NCBI RefSeq assembly: GCF_900114635.1
Contig: NZ_FOTQ01000001.1
Location: forward strand, 806,001-870,000
Direction: 5' to 3'
DNA length: 64,000 nucleotides
Origin: Shimia aestuarii
GTDB taxonomy: Bacteria; Pseudomonadota; Alphaproteobacteria; Rhodobacterales; Rhodobacteraceae
This document shows positions 52,794-62,376 of this stretch, one piece after another; positions within the stretch are counted from its first letter, which is position 1, and each line of letters begins with the position of its first letter. Both the position numbers and the translations under genes were made by a program. The notes below the pieces were generated by a model that did not search any database, was not told where the DNA came from, and was given only the letters and a program-made list of their open reading frames with translations.

Positions 52794-53455
52794 TGCCGCG
52801 TCGCCTCAACCTGCCCGACACCGCCTCCGTCGCCACACCTGACGGTGACGGCAAACTCTTCGCTCCTTCCGCCGACCGGAATGCCGAGTTCATCGTGGCG
52901 CTTGTCCGCGAAAAGGCGCCCAAACAGGGCAAGGCGCTCGAACTTGCGAGCGGTACGGGACAACATGTCGTGACCCTTGCGCATGCCATACCGGACATCC
53001 GCTGGCAGCCGACAGATATCGACCGCACCCGACGCGCCAGCATCGACGCATATGTGCGGGATGCGGCTCTTGCCAACGTGGCTCCAGCGATCGAACTGGA
53101 TGCCACCGACGCGGGTTGGAGCGCGCACAACACTGGATATGACCTGATCCTCCTGGTGAATCTGCTTCACCTGATCAGCACCGCTGAGGCGCAGACCGTG
53201 ATCCGCGAAGCAGCCAAGGCGCTGGCGCCGGGCGGGGTATTGATCGTGTACGGCCCATTTATGCGTGGCGATGAACTGACCAGTGCAGGCGACGCCGCCT
53301 TCCATGCCAGCCTGCAGGCACAGGACCCGGAAATTGGCTACAAGAGCGATTTCGACGTGCTGGACTGGGGCGTCGACGCTTGGCTGGATGTGGCCGACGT
53401 GGTCGAGATGCCCGCCAACAACCTGGCCCTGTGCTGGCGCAAGGCGGGGGCCTGA
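52793..53455 (+). CDS. DUF938-type SAM-dependent methyltransferase
   Basis: A 220-residue class I methyltransferase-like protein: LFAPSADRNAEFIVALVREK, SAM-binding ALELASGTGQHVVTLAHAIP, WQPTDIDRTRRASIDAYV and LILLVNLLHLISTAEAQTV, matching DUF938. The C-terminal FDVLDWGVDAWLDVADVVEM and NNLALCWRKA are also typical. Target unknown. Coupled to the DadA-like oxidase by a TGATG overlap. Confidence 0.85.
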   Translation: MPRRLNLPDTASVATPDGDGKLFAPSADRNAEFIVALVREKAPKQGKALELASGTGQHVVTLAHAIPDIRWQPTDIDRTRRASIDAYVRDAALANVAPAIELDATDAGWSAHNTGYDLILLVNLLHLISTAEAQTVIREAAKALAPGGVLIVYGPFMRGDELTSAGDAAFHASLQAQDPEIGYKSDFDVLDWGVDAWLDVADVVEMPANNLALCWRKAGA

Positions 53456-53568
53456 ACACGCGCCACCGAAACGACGCGACGGAACTTTCATCCTATCTGA
53501 TCAGGATCAAAGTTCACATTCCGAATCCATGATCTGAGACCCTCAAACAACCTGTTACGGAGTAGATC

Positions 53569-53907
53569 ATGAGCTGGAACGACAAGCTGAACGACACGCG
53601 CAACCAACTGCGCGGTCTGAACAAGACCATCCCCGACACCACCCGCGCCTTCGGCGCTCTGGGCAAGGCCGTCAAGGAAGGCGGAACGCTGGATTTCAAG
53701 ACCAAGGAATTCGTCGCACTTGGGATCGCCGTGGCCATGCGCTGCGAAGCCTGCATCGTTCTGCATTGTGACGCGCTGCTCAAGGCTGGCGCCACCCGCG
53801 AAGAAGTGGGGGACGTTCTGGCCATGACCATCCAGATGGGCGGTGGTCCGTCGATGATGTATGCCGCCAAGGCGCTGGAATGCTTTGACGAGCTTTCTGC
53901 GGGCTGA
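53569..53907 (+). CDS. Carboxymuconolactone decarboxylase-family protein (AhpD-like)
   Basis: A 112-residue all-helical CMD protein. It keeps the redox/proton-relay motif CEACIVLHCDALLKAGA (CxxC followed by His), as in AhpD-type peroxidases, and the upstream DFKTKEFVALGIAVAMR. A role in peroxide reduction is inferred, not shown. The ATG at 53569 has CGGAG upstream. It precedes the two broken EF-hand genes on the same strand. Confidence 0.9.
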   Translation: MSWNDKLNDTRNQLRGLNKTIPDTTRAFGALGKAVKEGGTLDFKTKEFVALGIAVAMRCEACIVLHCDALLKAGATREEVGDVLAMTIQMGGGPSMMYAAKALECFDELSAG

Positions 53908-53968
53908 CAGCCGGCGATTGCCCCCGTGAGGTCACGGGAAAACACGAATGGATCAGGATATCGCACTC

Positions 53969-54373
53969 ATGAAACACGTTTTCCCGCCCCTTGCGGCCAT
54001 TGCCATGACAGCCAGCCTCGCCATGGCGGCCGATGCCGGTTTTCTGGAAGACTGGGATCTTGACGCGGATGGCGGAGTGACCTGGGCCGAACTGGAGTAA
54101 CTGCGGCGCAATATTTTTGACGCCTTCGACGCGGATGGTGACGGCGCGCTCAACAGCGCGGAGTATACCGAATTCGACAAAGCCCGCGCTGCAGCCGCCG
54201 AAGCATCGGGTAATCCGATTGCCAAACGCGCCGTACATGGCCTTGCCCGCGAAGGGTTCGATCAGAACCTTGACGGGAAGGTGACGCGAGAAGAGTTCGA
54301 AACTGCTCTCAGGGAATGGTTCAATGCGCACGATGGTAACAAGAACGGCATTCTGGAAAAGGGCGATTTCTGA
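53969..54373 (+). pseudogene. Exported four-EF-hand protein interrupted by an in-frame TAA
   Basis: From ATG 53969 one frame encodes a signal peptide (FPPLAAIAMTASLAMA-AD) and four EF-hand loops: DLDADGGVTWAE, DADGDGALNSAE, DQNLDGKVTREE and DGNKNGILEKGD. A TAA at 54098-54100, after WAELE, breaks the frame between loops 1 and 2; the frame is otherwise open to TGA at 54371. A single base change from GAA or CAA explains the stop. It would be a secreted calcium-binding protein of about 134 residues. Either a decaying gene or a sequencing error; recoding cannot be excluded. Confidence 0.8.
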
Positions 54374-54426
54374 TCGGATTCTGCCACGGAAAACACTGCG
54401 GCAATCTGACCCCGCCGGAAGCCGGC

Positions 54427-54450
54427 TTACATTCCGTAAAAGGAATGTAA
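54427..54450 (+). promoter_or_regulatory. 9-bp inverted repeat before the second EF-hand gene
   Basis: TTACATTCC (54427-54435) and GGAATGTAA (54442-54450) are perfect reverse complements with loop GTAAAA. The hairpin ends about 20 bp before the ATG at 54471 and just before its AAGGAT ribosome-binding site; it may affect translation or bind a protein. Confidence 0.45.
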
Positions 54451-54470
54451 TTCTGGAAAAGGATCGCCTC

Positions 54471-54906
54471 ATGCGCCCACACGCCCTCTTCATATCCGTG
54501 GTCTTGATTTCCGCAACACTGGCCAATGCCGAACCGGGCGGGCCCGGTGCTCATTTTGTCGAAAACTGGGACTTGAATGGTGATGGCCATGTCACGCTTG
54601 CCGAAGCCACCGAGCGACGTGCGGATATCTTTCTGACCTTCGATGCGGACGAGAACGGCGTGCTGGACGCTGAAGAGCATGATCTTTTTTAACGAAGCTC
54701 GCGCCAATGACATGGCTGAAAACGGCATGGGACAAGGCAAGGGGCAGAATAATCCGGCCAACGGCATGTTGCGGGATGTGACCGATGTCGACGGCGACGG
54801 ACAGGTCTCCCGGCAGGAGTTCATGGATGCCGTGCCAGCATGGTTCGCCAAGATTGACCGCAACGACGACGGTGCGGTCTCGGTCGAGGATTTCAGGAAG
54901 AACTGA
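54471..54906 (+). pseudogene. Exported four-EF-hand protein with a frameshift at a T6 run
   Basis: Starts at ATG 54471 with a signal peptide (LFISVVLISATLANA-EPG). Loops DLNGDGHVTLAE and DADENGVLDAEE are followed by a stop (TAA) directly after six T residues at 54685-54690. In the +1 frame the protein continues without a break: NEARANDMAENGMGQGKGQ, then DVDGDGQVSRQE and DRNDDGAVSVED to TGA at 54904. Removing one T restores about 144 residues with four EF-hands. Paralogue of the broken gene just upstream. A true frameshift, a homopolymer error or transcript slippage are all possible. Confidence 0.8.
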
Positions 54907-54907
54907 A

Positions 54908-54930
54908 AAAGGGGCCACATGGGCCCCTTT
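54908..54930. terminator. Terminator hairpin between EF-hand gene and DMGDH-like gene
   Basis: AAAGGGGCC (54908-54916) and GGCCCCTTT (54922-54930) form a perfect 9-bp stem with a 5-nt loop between convergent stop codons. A- and T-rich flanks allow it to act both ways, although the T runs are short. Confidence 0.75.
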
Positions 54931-54953
54931 CCTTAGTGTCTCTTGACCTTGGC

Positions 54954-57461
54954 TCAACCATCCTTGCGGATGGTTTCGTTCTTGGGGTCATAGGGGCTGT
55001 CGCAGGTCACGACCGCATCCCACAGCTTGTCCTGCATCTTGACCTTGAGCTTGGTGCCCTCGACCGCCAGATCTGGGGTGACATAGCCCATACCGATGGA
55101 TTTCTCGAAAGCCACCGAGTAACCGCCCGAGGTCAGGCGCCCGACACGGGTGCCTTCGGGGGTGTAAAGCGCCTCGCGGCCCCACGGATCGGCATCGTCC
55201 GGTCCGTCGATCAAAAGCGTGCAGCACTTGGCGCGGATGCCCTTGGCTTCCATCTCGGCCTTGCCGTGGAACTCCTTGGACAGGTCGATGAACCGCGGCA
55301 GATCGGCCTCGGCAGGGGTCGCATCGCGGCCCAGTTCGGTGCCGAAGGCACGGTAGGATTTCTCCTGACGCAGCCAGTTCTGCGCCCGCGCCCCAACCAG
55401 CTTCATACCGTGCTTCTCGCCCGCCTTGTTCAGCAGGTCCCAAAGGTAGTTCTGCATCTCGATCGGGTGATGCAGTTCCCAACCGAGTTCACCGGTATAG
55501 GCCACGCGGATCGCGTTGACCGGGCACATGCCCAGCTCGATCTGGCGCGCCGACAGCCACGGGAAACGCTTGTTGCTGAGCGCTGTCGCTGGATCGGCGT
55601 CGTTGATCACCTCTTTCAGCACGTCGCGCGTCTTGGGTCCGGCGATGGCAAAGACGCCCCATTGCGTGGTCACGTCCTGGATCTCGATATAGCCGAACTC
55701 CTCCATCTTGTCCTCGGCCGCCTTGCGCAGGTAATCGGCGTCATACTCGGTCCAGGCACCGGCAGAGACGAGGTAGTAGTTGTTCTCGCCATTGCGCACG
55801 ATGGTGTATTCCGTACGCGTGGTGCCCGCGCTGGTCAGCGCATAGGTCAGGTTGATACGGCCCACCTTGGGCAGCTTGTTGCAGGTGAACCAGTCCAGGA
55901 ACTGGGTGGCTCCGGGGCCCTTGACCACGTGCTTGGTGAATGCCGTGGCGTCGATCAGGCCGACACCTTCGCGGATCGCCTTCGCTTCTTCGACGGCATA
56001 TTGCCACCAGCCGCCACGGCGGAAGCTGCGGGCATCCTTGTCGAAGGTCGAGGGCGCGTCCAACGGCCCGTAATAGTTGGGACGTTCCCAGCCATTGACC
56101 CAGCCGAACTGGGCGCCACGCGCTTTTTGCCGGTCATAGGCCGGGGCGGTGCGTAGCGGACGGCAGGCTTCACGCTCTTCGTCCGGGTGATGGAGGATAT
56201 AGACGTGCTCATAGCACTCTTCGTTCTTGCGCGCCGCGAACTCGGTGGTCATCCAGTTCGACGAATACCGCTTGGGGTCGAGAGACGCCATGTCGATCTC
56301 GGCCTCACCGTCCACCATCATCTGGGCAAGGTAATAGCCGGTTCCACCCGCAGCGGTGATCCCGAACGAGAACCCTTCGGCAAGCCACATGTTGCGCAGG
56401 CCCGGTGCCGGGCCGACCAGCGGGTTGCCATCGGGCGTGTAACAGATCGGGCCGTTGAAATCGTCCTTCAGGCCACTTTCGGCGCAGGAAGGCACGCGCT
56501 CGGCCATGGCCATGTACTGTTCCGCGATCCGGTCCAGATCGAGCGGGAACAGGTCGGCGCGGAAGCTGTCGGGCACACCGTGTTCGAAACGTGCAGGCGC
56601 ACCGTGCTCGTAGATGCCCAGAATCCAGCCGCCCCGCTCTTCACGCGCATAGGATTCGTTATCCGCGTCGCGCACGACCGGGTGCTCGGGGTTGCCCGCT
56701 TCGCGCCATTTGACCAGCTCGGGGTCCTTGTCCATGACGATGAACGTGTGCTCAACCGGGATGGCGGGCATCTTGATGCCCAGCATCTTGGCCGTGCGCT
56801 GTGCATGGTTACCGGATGCGGTCACGACATGCTCCGCCGTGATCACGACCTTCTCGTCGCTCTCTACAAGGTTGCCGCCCTTTTCGACCATCTTGGTGCA
56901 GGTAACTTCCCAGTGGGTCCCGGTCCAGTGGAAGGCATCTGCCTGCATCTTGCGCACGATCTCGACACCGCGCTGACGGGCGCCCTTGGCCATCGCCTGC
57001 GTCACGTCAGCAGGGTTAATATAGCCATCCTCGGTGTGATAGATCGCACCCTTCAGATCGTCGGTGTGAATCAGCGGCCAGCGTTCCTTGATCTGCGCCG
57101 GGGTCAGCCATTCATATTTCACGCCACAGGTTTCGGCGGTCGAGGCATAGAGCATGTATTCGTCCATGCGCTCCTGCGTCTGCGCCATGCGCAGGTTGCC
57201 CACTACTGCAAACCCGGCATTCAGCCCGGTTTCCTCTTCCAGCGTCTTGTAGAAGTCCACCGAGTACTGGTGAATGTGGGTCGTCGCGTAGGACATGTTG
57301 AAAAGCGGCAGCAGACCCGCTGCGTGCCAGGTCGAACCGGAGGTCAGTTCGTCCCGCTCGATGAGCATGACATCTTCCCACCCGGCCTTGGCCAGGTGAT
57401 AGGCGATCGAGGTTCCGACGGCACCACCGCCGACAACCAGCGCTTTGACATTCGTTTTCAT
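54954..57461 (-). CDS. Dimethylglycine/sarcosine dehydrogenase-like flavoprotein with GcvT domain
   Basis: An 835-residue fusion. The N-terminal DAO half (about 1-390) binds FAD (VKALVVGGGAVGTSIAYHLA) and has GSTWHAAGL, whose His carries covalent FAD in dimethylglycine and sarcosine dehydrogenases. The C-terminal half (about 440-820) is an aminomethyltransferase fold (GLIDATAFTKHVVKGPGA; VAYTGELGWELHHP; SGGYSVAFEKSIGMGYV) that should bind tetrahydrofolate and accept the one-carbon unit. Demethylation of a glycine-betaine-derived amine is likely; the exact substrate is not certain. The ATG at 57461 starts the family; a longer frame is rejected. Confidence 0.88.
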   Translation of the reverse strand: MKTNVKALVVGGGAVGTSIAYHLAKAGWEDVMLIERDELTSGSTWHAAGLLPLFNMSYATTHIHQYSVDFYKTLEEETGLNAGFAVVGNLRMAQTQERMDEYMLYASTAETCGVKYEWLTPAQIKERWPLIHTDDLKGAIYHTEDGYINPADVTQAMAKGARQRGVEIVRKMQADAFHWTGTHWEVTCTKMVEKGGNLVESDEKVVITAEHVVTASGNHAQRTAKMLGIKMPAIPVEHTFIVMDKDPELVKWREAGNPEHPVVRDADNESYAREERGGWILGIYEHGAPARFEHGVPDSFRADLFPLDLDRIAEQYMAMAERVPSCAESGLKDDFNGPICYTPDGNPLVGPAPGLRNMWLAEGFSFGITAAGGTGYYLAQMMVDGEAEIDMASLDPKRYSSNWMTTEFAARKNEECYEHVYILHHPDEEREACRPLRTAPAYDRQKARGAQFGWVNGWERPNYYGPLDAPSTFDKDARSFRRGGWWQYAVEEAKAIREGVGLIDATAFTKHVVKGPGATQFLDWFTCNKLPKVGRINLTYALTSAGTTRTEYTIVRNGENNYYLVSAGAWTEYDADYLRKAAEDKMEEFGYIEIQDVTTQWGVFAIAGPKTRDVLKEVINDADPATALSNKRFPWLSARQIELGMCPVNAIRVAYTGELGWELHHPIEMQNYLWDLLNKAGEKHGMKLVGARAQNWLRQEKSYRAFGTELGRDATPAEADLPRFIDLSKEFHGKAEMEAKGIRAKCCTLLIDGPDDADPWGREALYTPEGTRVGRLTSGGYSVAFEKSIGMGYVTPDLAVEGTKLKVKMQDKLWDAVVTCDSPYDPKNETIRKDG

Positions 57462-57595
57462 GTCGCAACGACTCCCAAAATGTGAACTTGCCACACTCTG
57501 GCAAAACGTGACGCAATCCGCACGATCCACCCGACGCAAAAACGCGCGAAACCGACCTGTCAGGCCGGAATCGCACGGATTTTCAGGTGTGCATC

Positions 57596-58666
57596 TCAGT
57601 CGGTGCCGATCCGGCAGCGTTTCATCTGACCGACCATCGTACAACTGCTGCCGCCAAACCCTGCCGCGCGCCGCACCTTGGGCTTTTCGGCAACTTCGGT
57701 GGGCTCTTCCGCGACAACCGGCTTGGGGGCCTGAGCGGTGGCAGGTTGGACCGCCTGTTTGGCCGTCTCATCCGCCGCGATCAGCGTCACCCCCCCCTTG
57801 CCGATACCGGCCATCTGAACCGGTTGCAGCGCATTCAGCGTGTCATAGTCAATCGCCTGCAGCAGTTCGACAATGGTTTGCTTGTCGGCCAATGCCCGTA
57901 CCTTGAGCGTGATTCCCGCCCCCAGATCGGCCTTCAGGCGGACAACCGGGCTCGGGTCTTCTGCAATGTTGACCCCTTGCGCGAACGTCACGCCCTGAAC
58001 CCGGGCAAAAGGTGTCCATTCCACCATCGACACACCGGCCATGTTGCGCATGGCCATCTGCATGGCGCCTTCCTGAACCTTGGCCATGTTGCGCTGCGCC
58101 GCAATCGGGTTCGACAGGGCTTTGGCCGGGTCTGCCGCATCCTCAAGGGCCGCTTCGAATTCCGTCTGCGAGACCACTTCTCTGGGTTCCGCATAGCGCA
58201 CCCGAATCGAAATCAGCGCCTCAGCCTTGCTGTAAAACTGGTATTCTTCCTGTTGCTGGCGGGCGCGCAGATCCTTGCCCGACTGGCCCAACATGGCCAT
58301 CTGCACATTTGTATGCTGCATCTCTTCAAGCAGGGCGCCGGCAATATCGTCTTGCTGCTTCAGAAGCTCCAGCGGGGTGGCCAACTCGTCGGTCCATGAA
58401 AACCGTGCCCAGCCCGCGGGCGCCGCAGGCAGATAGGTATTCAACGGCGCACGCAATTTCTCCAGTCGCGCGGTCTCGGTGGACCGGGTCTCTCGGGCAT
58501 CCGTCACTTCCTGCCGCACCGAACCGAACCGGTCGGAAACCGTTCCGATATAGGTCGGCGCCGACAGCATACCTCCGTCTTCTGAGAGGTTCTTCGACTG
58601 GACCATGTAATCCAGTCCGACTGTGGCGCTCGCAGCGACCAGCACAAAAGGGGCAAGATACTGCAA
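57596..58666 (-). CDS. Unrecognised membrane-anchored protein
   Basis: A protein of about 356 residues with a single N-terminal hydrophobic helix (YLAPFVLVAASATVGLDYMV), then a helical, probably coiled region (about 45-200; RSTETARLEKLRAPLN, LLKQQDDIAGALLEEM), a folded part (VVRLKADLGAGITLKV) and an Ala/Pro/Val linker ending in CTMVGQMKRCRIGTD with two cysteines. I cannot assign a family. The frame has no ATG at its start: TTG at 58666 or ATT at 58672 are the options, and only the ATT has a well-spaced GGAG. It is upstream of the flavoprotein gene on the same strand, 134 bp away. Confidence 0.7.
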   Translation of the reverse strand: MQYLAPFVLVAASATVGLDYMVQSKNLSEDGGMLSAPTYIGTVSDRFGSVRQEVTDARETRSTETARLEKLRAPLNTYLPAAPAGWARFSWTDELATPLELLKQQDDIAGALLEEMQHTNVQMAMLGQSGKDLRARQQQEEYQFYSKAEALISIRVRYAEPREVVSQTEFEAALEDAADPAKALSNPIAAQRNMAKVQEGAMQMAMRNMAGVSMVEWTPFARVQGVTFAQGVNIAEDPSPVVRLKADLGAGITLKVRALADKQTIVELLQAIDYDTLNALQPVQMAGIGKGGVTLIAADETAKQAVQPATAQAPKPVVAEEPTEVAEKPKVRRAAGFGGSSCTMVGQMKRCRIGTD

Positions 58667-58839
58667 TTTAATAATAAAACTCCATCAACACAACTGTTGG
58701 CAGATTGAACCGAAGGCAATGGCGCCCTGTTGACGGAAAAGCGGCATTTTTCCGGCCAGCGCCGCATTGCAACAAAATCCTTGCTGCAACGCAGCGCAGA
58801 CGTTAAATCCCTGACCCACCCTAGGAGGAGACGGGTGAT

Positions 58840-59685
58840 ATGAAAATCTGCCGCACGATCCCTGAATGCCGTGCCGCGCTTGGTGAACTGCGCCGGGCAG
58901 GCCACAGTATCGGGCTGGTGCCGACAATGGGATTTCTGCACGAGGGCCATATTTCCTTGGTCAGACTGGCGCAGGAGAACGCGGACAAGGTCGCGGTGTC
59001 CATTTTCGTCAACCCTGCTCAGTTCGGTGAGGCCGCCGACCTTGACGCCTATCCGCGCGACGAAGAACGCGACCTCGCGTTGCTGGAAGAGGCGGGCGTC
59101 GATGTCGTCTTCCTTCCCGAGGTCGACGCGATGTATCCCCCGGGTGATGAAACCATTGTCGAAACCACTCGCCTTGCGAATATGCTGCATGGCAAGGTGC
59201 GTCCGGGCCATTTCCGGGGCGTCACCACGGTGGTCAGCCGCCTCTTCAATATCGTTCAACCGGACGTCGCCTGTTTCGGAGAAAAAGACTACCAACAACT
59301 GCAGGTGATCAAACGCATGGTGGCCGATTTGCATATGCCCTTGGCCATCATCGGAGGCAAAACCGTGCGCGAAGCGGACGGGCTGGCCATGTCCTCGCGC
59401 AATGTGCGCCTGTCCCCGACCGACCGCCAGGCCGCGCTTGTCCTGTCCCGCTCATTGGATGCCGCTGAACAAGCGGCCCGCAACGGCACAACGGTTAACG
59501 CGCTCGACGGTTTGATCCGGGACACCATCGGCACCGAGCCGCGCGCAGAAATCAAGGGCCTCGACATCGTCGCAGCCGAAACACTCGATCCGGTGTCCGG
59601 CTCTCTGACCGGGCCGACCGCCATCATGCTTTCCGTCGCTTTCGGAGAGATCCTGTTGCTTGATCAAAGGGTTGTCGCACCATGA
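58840..59685 (+). CDS. panC: Pantothenate synthetase PanC
   Basis: PanC joins pantoate and beta-alanine using ATP, the last step to pantothenate. The 281 residues include [44 protein letters not shown]-like [26 protein letters not shown] and the KMSKS-like [14 protein letters not shown] strong AGGAGG stands before the ATG at 58840. It overlaps panB by 4 bp (ATGA), forming a panCB operon. Confidence 0.97.
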   Translation: MKICRTIPECRAALGELRRAGHSIGLVPTMGFLHEGHISLVRLAQENADKVAVSIFVNPAQFGEAADLDAYPRDEERDLALLEEAGVDVVFLPEVDAMYPPGDETIVETTRLANMLHGKVRPGHFRGVTTVVSRLFNIVQPDVACFGEKDYQQLQVIKRMVADLHMPLAIIGGKTVREADGLAMSSRNVRLSPTDRQAALVLSRSLDAAEQAARNGTTVNALDGLIRDTIGTEPRAEIKGLDIVAAETLDPVSGSLTGPTAIMLSVAFGEILLLDQRVVAP

Positions 59686-60491
59686 GCAAACAAACTCCTA
59701 TCCGCCGCACCACCGTGCCCCAGATCGCCGCGCGCAAGGGCGGTGAACCCATCGTGTCGCTGACCTCGTACCACGCGCATACGGCGGCCATCGTCGACAA
59801 ATATGCCGACTTCATCCTTGTCGGGGACAGCCTCGGCATGGTGATGCACGGCATGGAAAGCACGCTGGGCGTGTCACTGGACCTGATGATCATGCATGGC
59901 AAGGCCGTTGTCCGAGGCACCCAGAAGGCGCTGATCGTGGTGGACATGCCCTTTGGCACCTACGAGGAAAGCCCCTCGGTCGCCTTCCGCAATGCCGCGC
60001 GCATCATGAAAGAGACCGGCTGTGGCGCGGTCAAGCTCGAGGGGGGTGCACGCATGGCCGACACCATTCGCTTCCTTACCGAACGCGGCATCCCGGTCAT
60101 GGCCCATATCGGTCTCACGCCCCAGTCGAGCAACGTCATGGGCGGTTTCAAGACCCAAGGGCGCGACGAAGATGACTGGCCCGCGCACGAAGCCGACGCC
60201 AAGGCCGTAACCGAAGCCGGCGCGTTTGCCATCGTGCTGGAAGGCATGGTCGAACCGCTTGCCGCCCGCATCACCAAACAGGTCGCCGTCCCCACCATCG
60301 GCATCGGCGCCAGCGCAGAATGCGACGGACAAATCCTCGTTCTGGAAGACATGCTGGGGCTCAACGAATGGACCCCGAAATTCGTCAAGGTCTACGGCGA
60401 TCTCGGCCCCGCCATCGACCGCGCCGTCAGCCAATATGCCGAAGAGGTCAAGGACCGCACCTTCCCCGGCGAAGACGAGGTCTATCGCTGA
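59682..60491 (+). CDS. panB: Ketopantoate hydroxymethyltransferase PanB
   Basis: PanB adds a hydroxymethyl group from methylene-tetrahydrofolate to ketoisovalerate, giving ketopantoate. The 269 residues show [79 protein letters not shown] and [20 protein letters not shown]. The ATG at 59682 lies in an ATGA overlap with panC. The use of folate links it loosely to the folate genes in this window. Confidence 0.97.
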   Translation: MSKQTPIRRTTVPQIAARKGGEPIVSLTSYHAHTAAIVDKYADFILVGDSLGMVMHGMESTLGVSLDLMIMHGKAVVRGTQKALIVVDMPFGTYEESPSVAFRNAARIMKETGCGAVKLEGGARMADTIRFLTERGIPVMAHIGLTPQSSNVMGGFKTQGRDEDDWPAHEADAKAVTEAGAFAIVLEGMVEPLAARITKQVAVPTIGIGASAECDGQILVLEDMLGLNEWTPKFVKVYGDLGPAIDRAVSQYAEEVKDRTFPGEDEVYR

Positions 60492-60509
60492 AAAAACCGG
60501 TCTGATCTG

Positions 60510-60914
60510 TCACAGGTGATAGGTCAGGCCGCTTCGGATCAACATCCGCAAGGCATCCAACGGCAAATCAGCATCCGTTGGAAGCAGCACGGCCCGATTG
60601 CCATCCAGCGTGAAATCACCCGGAAACACCGCATCAAAATCCGAGATGATGCTAGACTGGCAGTGAGCATAGATGGCAATGCCGCCGCTTTTGGGCACTC
60701 CGAGCCTGATCGTCGACCCTGATTTCGTCTCAGGCGTCAGATAGGCTGGCTGCCCCCATTTCAACGTTTCCTCAATCCGCCCAACACCCTGGGTCTCTGC
60801 CGCCACCTCCAAAATCAGGCGACGCAGTAGCAGGAGCATCTCCCGTTCGTCAGGCGCAAATGCTTCGAAAGCGGCGGCGACCTTGGGATCGGCAATGGGC
60901 GGGACTGGCGCCAT
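60510..60914 (-). CDS. DUF1801 (YdhG-like) domain protein
   Basis: A 134-residue cytoplasmic protein of the DUF1801/YdhG fold: LLLLRRLILEVAAETQGVGR, IEETLKWGQPAYLTPETKSG, TIRLGVPKSGGIAIYAHCQS and the end DALRMLIRSGLTYHL. Function of the family is unknown. It starts 7 nt after the FAD oxidase stop on the same strand, so the two may be co-transcribed, and converges on panB. Confidence 0.8.
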   Translation of the reverse strand: MAPVPPIADPKVAAAFEAFAPDEREMLLLLRRLILEVAAETQGVGRIEETLKWGQPAYLTPETKSGSTIRLGVPKSGGIAIYAHCQSSIISDFDAVFPGDFTLDGNRAVLLPTDADLPLDALRMLIRSGLTYHL

Positions 60915-60921
60915 ATCCTGA

Positions 60922-62319
60922 TCAGATGATCTTGCCGGGGTTCATGATATTGTCCGGGTCAATCGCCTGTTTCACAGCCACCATCACATCGACAGCACCA
61001 CCAAGTTCGCGCAACAAATAGGGCTTCTTGCCCTGTCCGATCCCATGTTCCCCGGTGCAGGTGCCATCCATCGAAATCGCCAGATCGTTGAGCCAGGACA
61101 CAAACGCGTCGGCGCGCTCAACCTCGTCGGCATCCTCCATGTCGACAAGCGGCAGGGCATGAAAGTTCCCATCCCCAACATGCCCCACGATTGGCGCCAA
61201 CAGGTTCAATTCCTTTGCCTTTTCCTGCGCCGCCGTTACGCATTCCGCCAGCCGCGAGATCGGCACGCAGACATCCGTCGAAATACCCTTCGCGCCCGGG
61301 CGCAATCCCATGGACGCCCAGTACATGTCATGCCGCGCCTGCCAGAGCTTCGTGCGATCTTCGGGTCGCGCCGTCCAATCGAACCCGGAACCGCCGAACT
61401 CTTCGGCAATGCTGCCGAACATCTCGGCCTGCTCGGAAACGCTGTTCTCCGATCCGTGGAACTCCAGCAGCAAGAGCGGCGTCTCGGGCAGGTCGAGCTT
61501 TGAATAGGCGTTGGCGGCCCCCACGCTCATCGCGTCCAGCAACTCGATCCGGGCCACCGGAATGCCATACTGAATCGTGGCCATGACCGCCTGACAGGCA
61601 TCATCCACCGTTTCAAAAGAACAGCGCGCAGAGGACATCGCCTCGGGAATGCCCTGAAGCTTCAGCGTAATCTCGGTGATGATGCCGAGCGTTCCCTCGG
61701 CCCCAACCATCAACCGCGTCAGATCATACCCCGCGCTCGATTTCTTAGCGCGGCTGGCGGTGCGGATGACTTCGCCGGATGGCAATACCACTTCCAGCGC
61801 CAGAACGTTGTCCTTCATCGTACCATAGCGCACCGCATTCGTGCCGCTCGCCCGTGTCGAGGCCATTCCACCCAGCGACGCATTGGCACCCGGATCAATC
61901 GGAAAGAACAGCCCCTGATCGCGCAAATAGGTATTGAGTTGTTCGCGCGTCACACCGGGCTGCACCACGCAATCGAGGTCCTCGGCGTGAACGGCAACGA
62001 TCTGGTTCATTTCCGTAAGATCGATGCACACACCACCCGCCGGGGCATTCACGTGTCCTTCCAAGGAAGTTCCCGTACCATAGGCAATCACCGGAACCCT
62101 GTGCGCTGCACAGACCTTGACCACATCCGAGACTTCCTCGGTCGAGCGCACGAAAACCACCGCGTCCGGCGCCTGGTTCCTGATCCAGGTCGTCGTGTGC
62201 CCGTGTTGTTCGCGCACCGACTGGCCCGATTGGAACTTCTCGCCAAACTGCTGCTTGAGAATACCCAGAGCAGCCGAGATTCCCTCTTCGTTGCGCGGCA
62301 AGTCAACAACTTTTCCCAT
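60922..62319 (-). CDS. FAD-linked oxidase, D-lactate/glycolate dehydrogenase type
   Basis: A 465-residue GlcD/DLD-family enzyme. The FAD-binding PCMH domain has VPVIAYGTGTSLEGHVNAPA and FFPIDPGANASLGGMASTRA; the C-terminal domain has VGHVGDGNFHALPLVD and GEHGIGQGKKPYL with the conserved His residues. Members oxidise D-lactate, glycolate or 2-hydroxyglutarate; no GlcE/GlcF partners are adjacent, which favours a single-subunit D-lactate dehydrogenase type. The ATG at 62319 has GAGGAAG upstream. Confidence 0.88.
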   Translation of the reverse strand: MGKVVDLPRNEEGISAALGILKQQFGEKFQSGQSVREQHGHTTTWIRNQAPDAVVFVRSTEEVSDVVKVCAAHRVPVIAYGTGTSLEGHVNAPAGGVCIDLTEMNQIVAVHAEDLDCVVQPGVTREQLNTYLRDQGLFFPIDPGANASLGGMASTRASGTNAVRYGTMKDNVLALEVVLPSGEVIRTASRAKKSSAGYDLTRLMVGAEGTLGIITEITLKLQGIPEAMSSARCSFETVDDACQAVMATIQYGIPVARIELLDAMSVGAANAYSKLDLPETPLLLLEFHGSENSVSEQAEMFGSIAEEFGGSGFDWTARPEDRTKLWQARHDMYWASMGLRPGAKGISTDVCVPISRLAECVTAAQEKAKELNLLAPIVGHVGDGNFHALPLVDMEDADEVERADAFVSWLNDLAISMDGTCTGEHGIGQGKKPYLLRELGGAVDVMVAVKQAIDPDNIMNPGKII

Positions 62320-62376
62320 ACGCTTCCTCCCCCTCAGCCCCGCGGGCCAATATCATTCGCCAGCACTTAAACAGCC

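Noticed and set aside
54685-54692. Classical -1 programmed frameshift site
   Set aside because: The downstream frame needs a +1 shift (or loss of one T), and no heptamer in the right phase is present.
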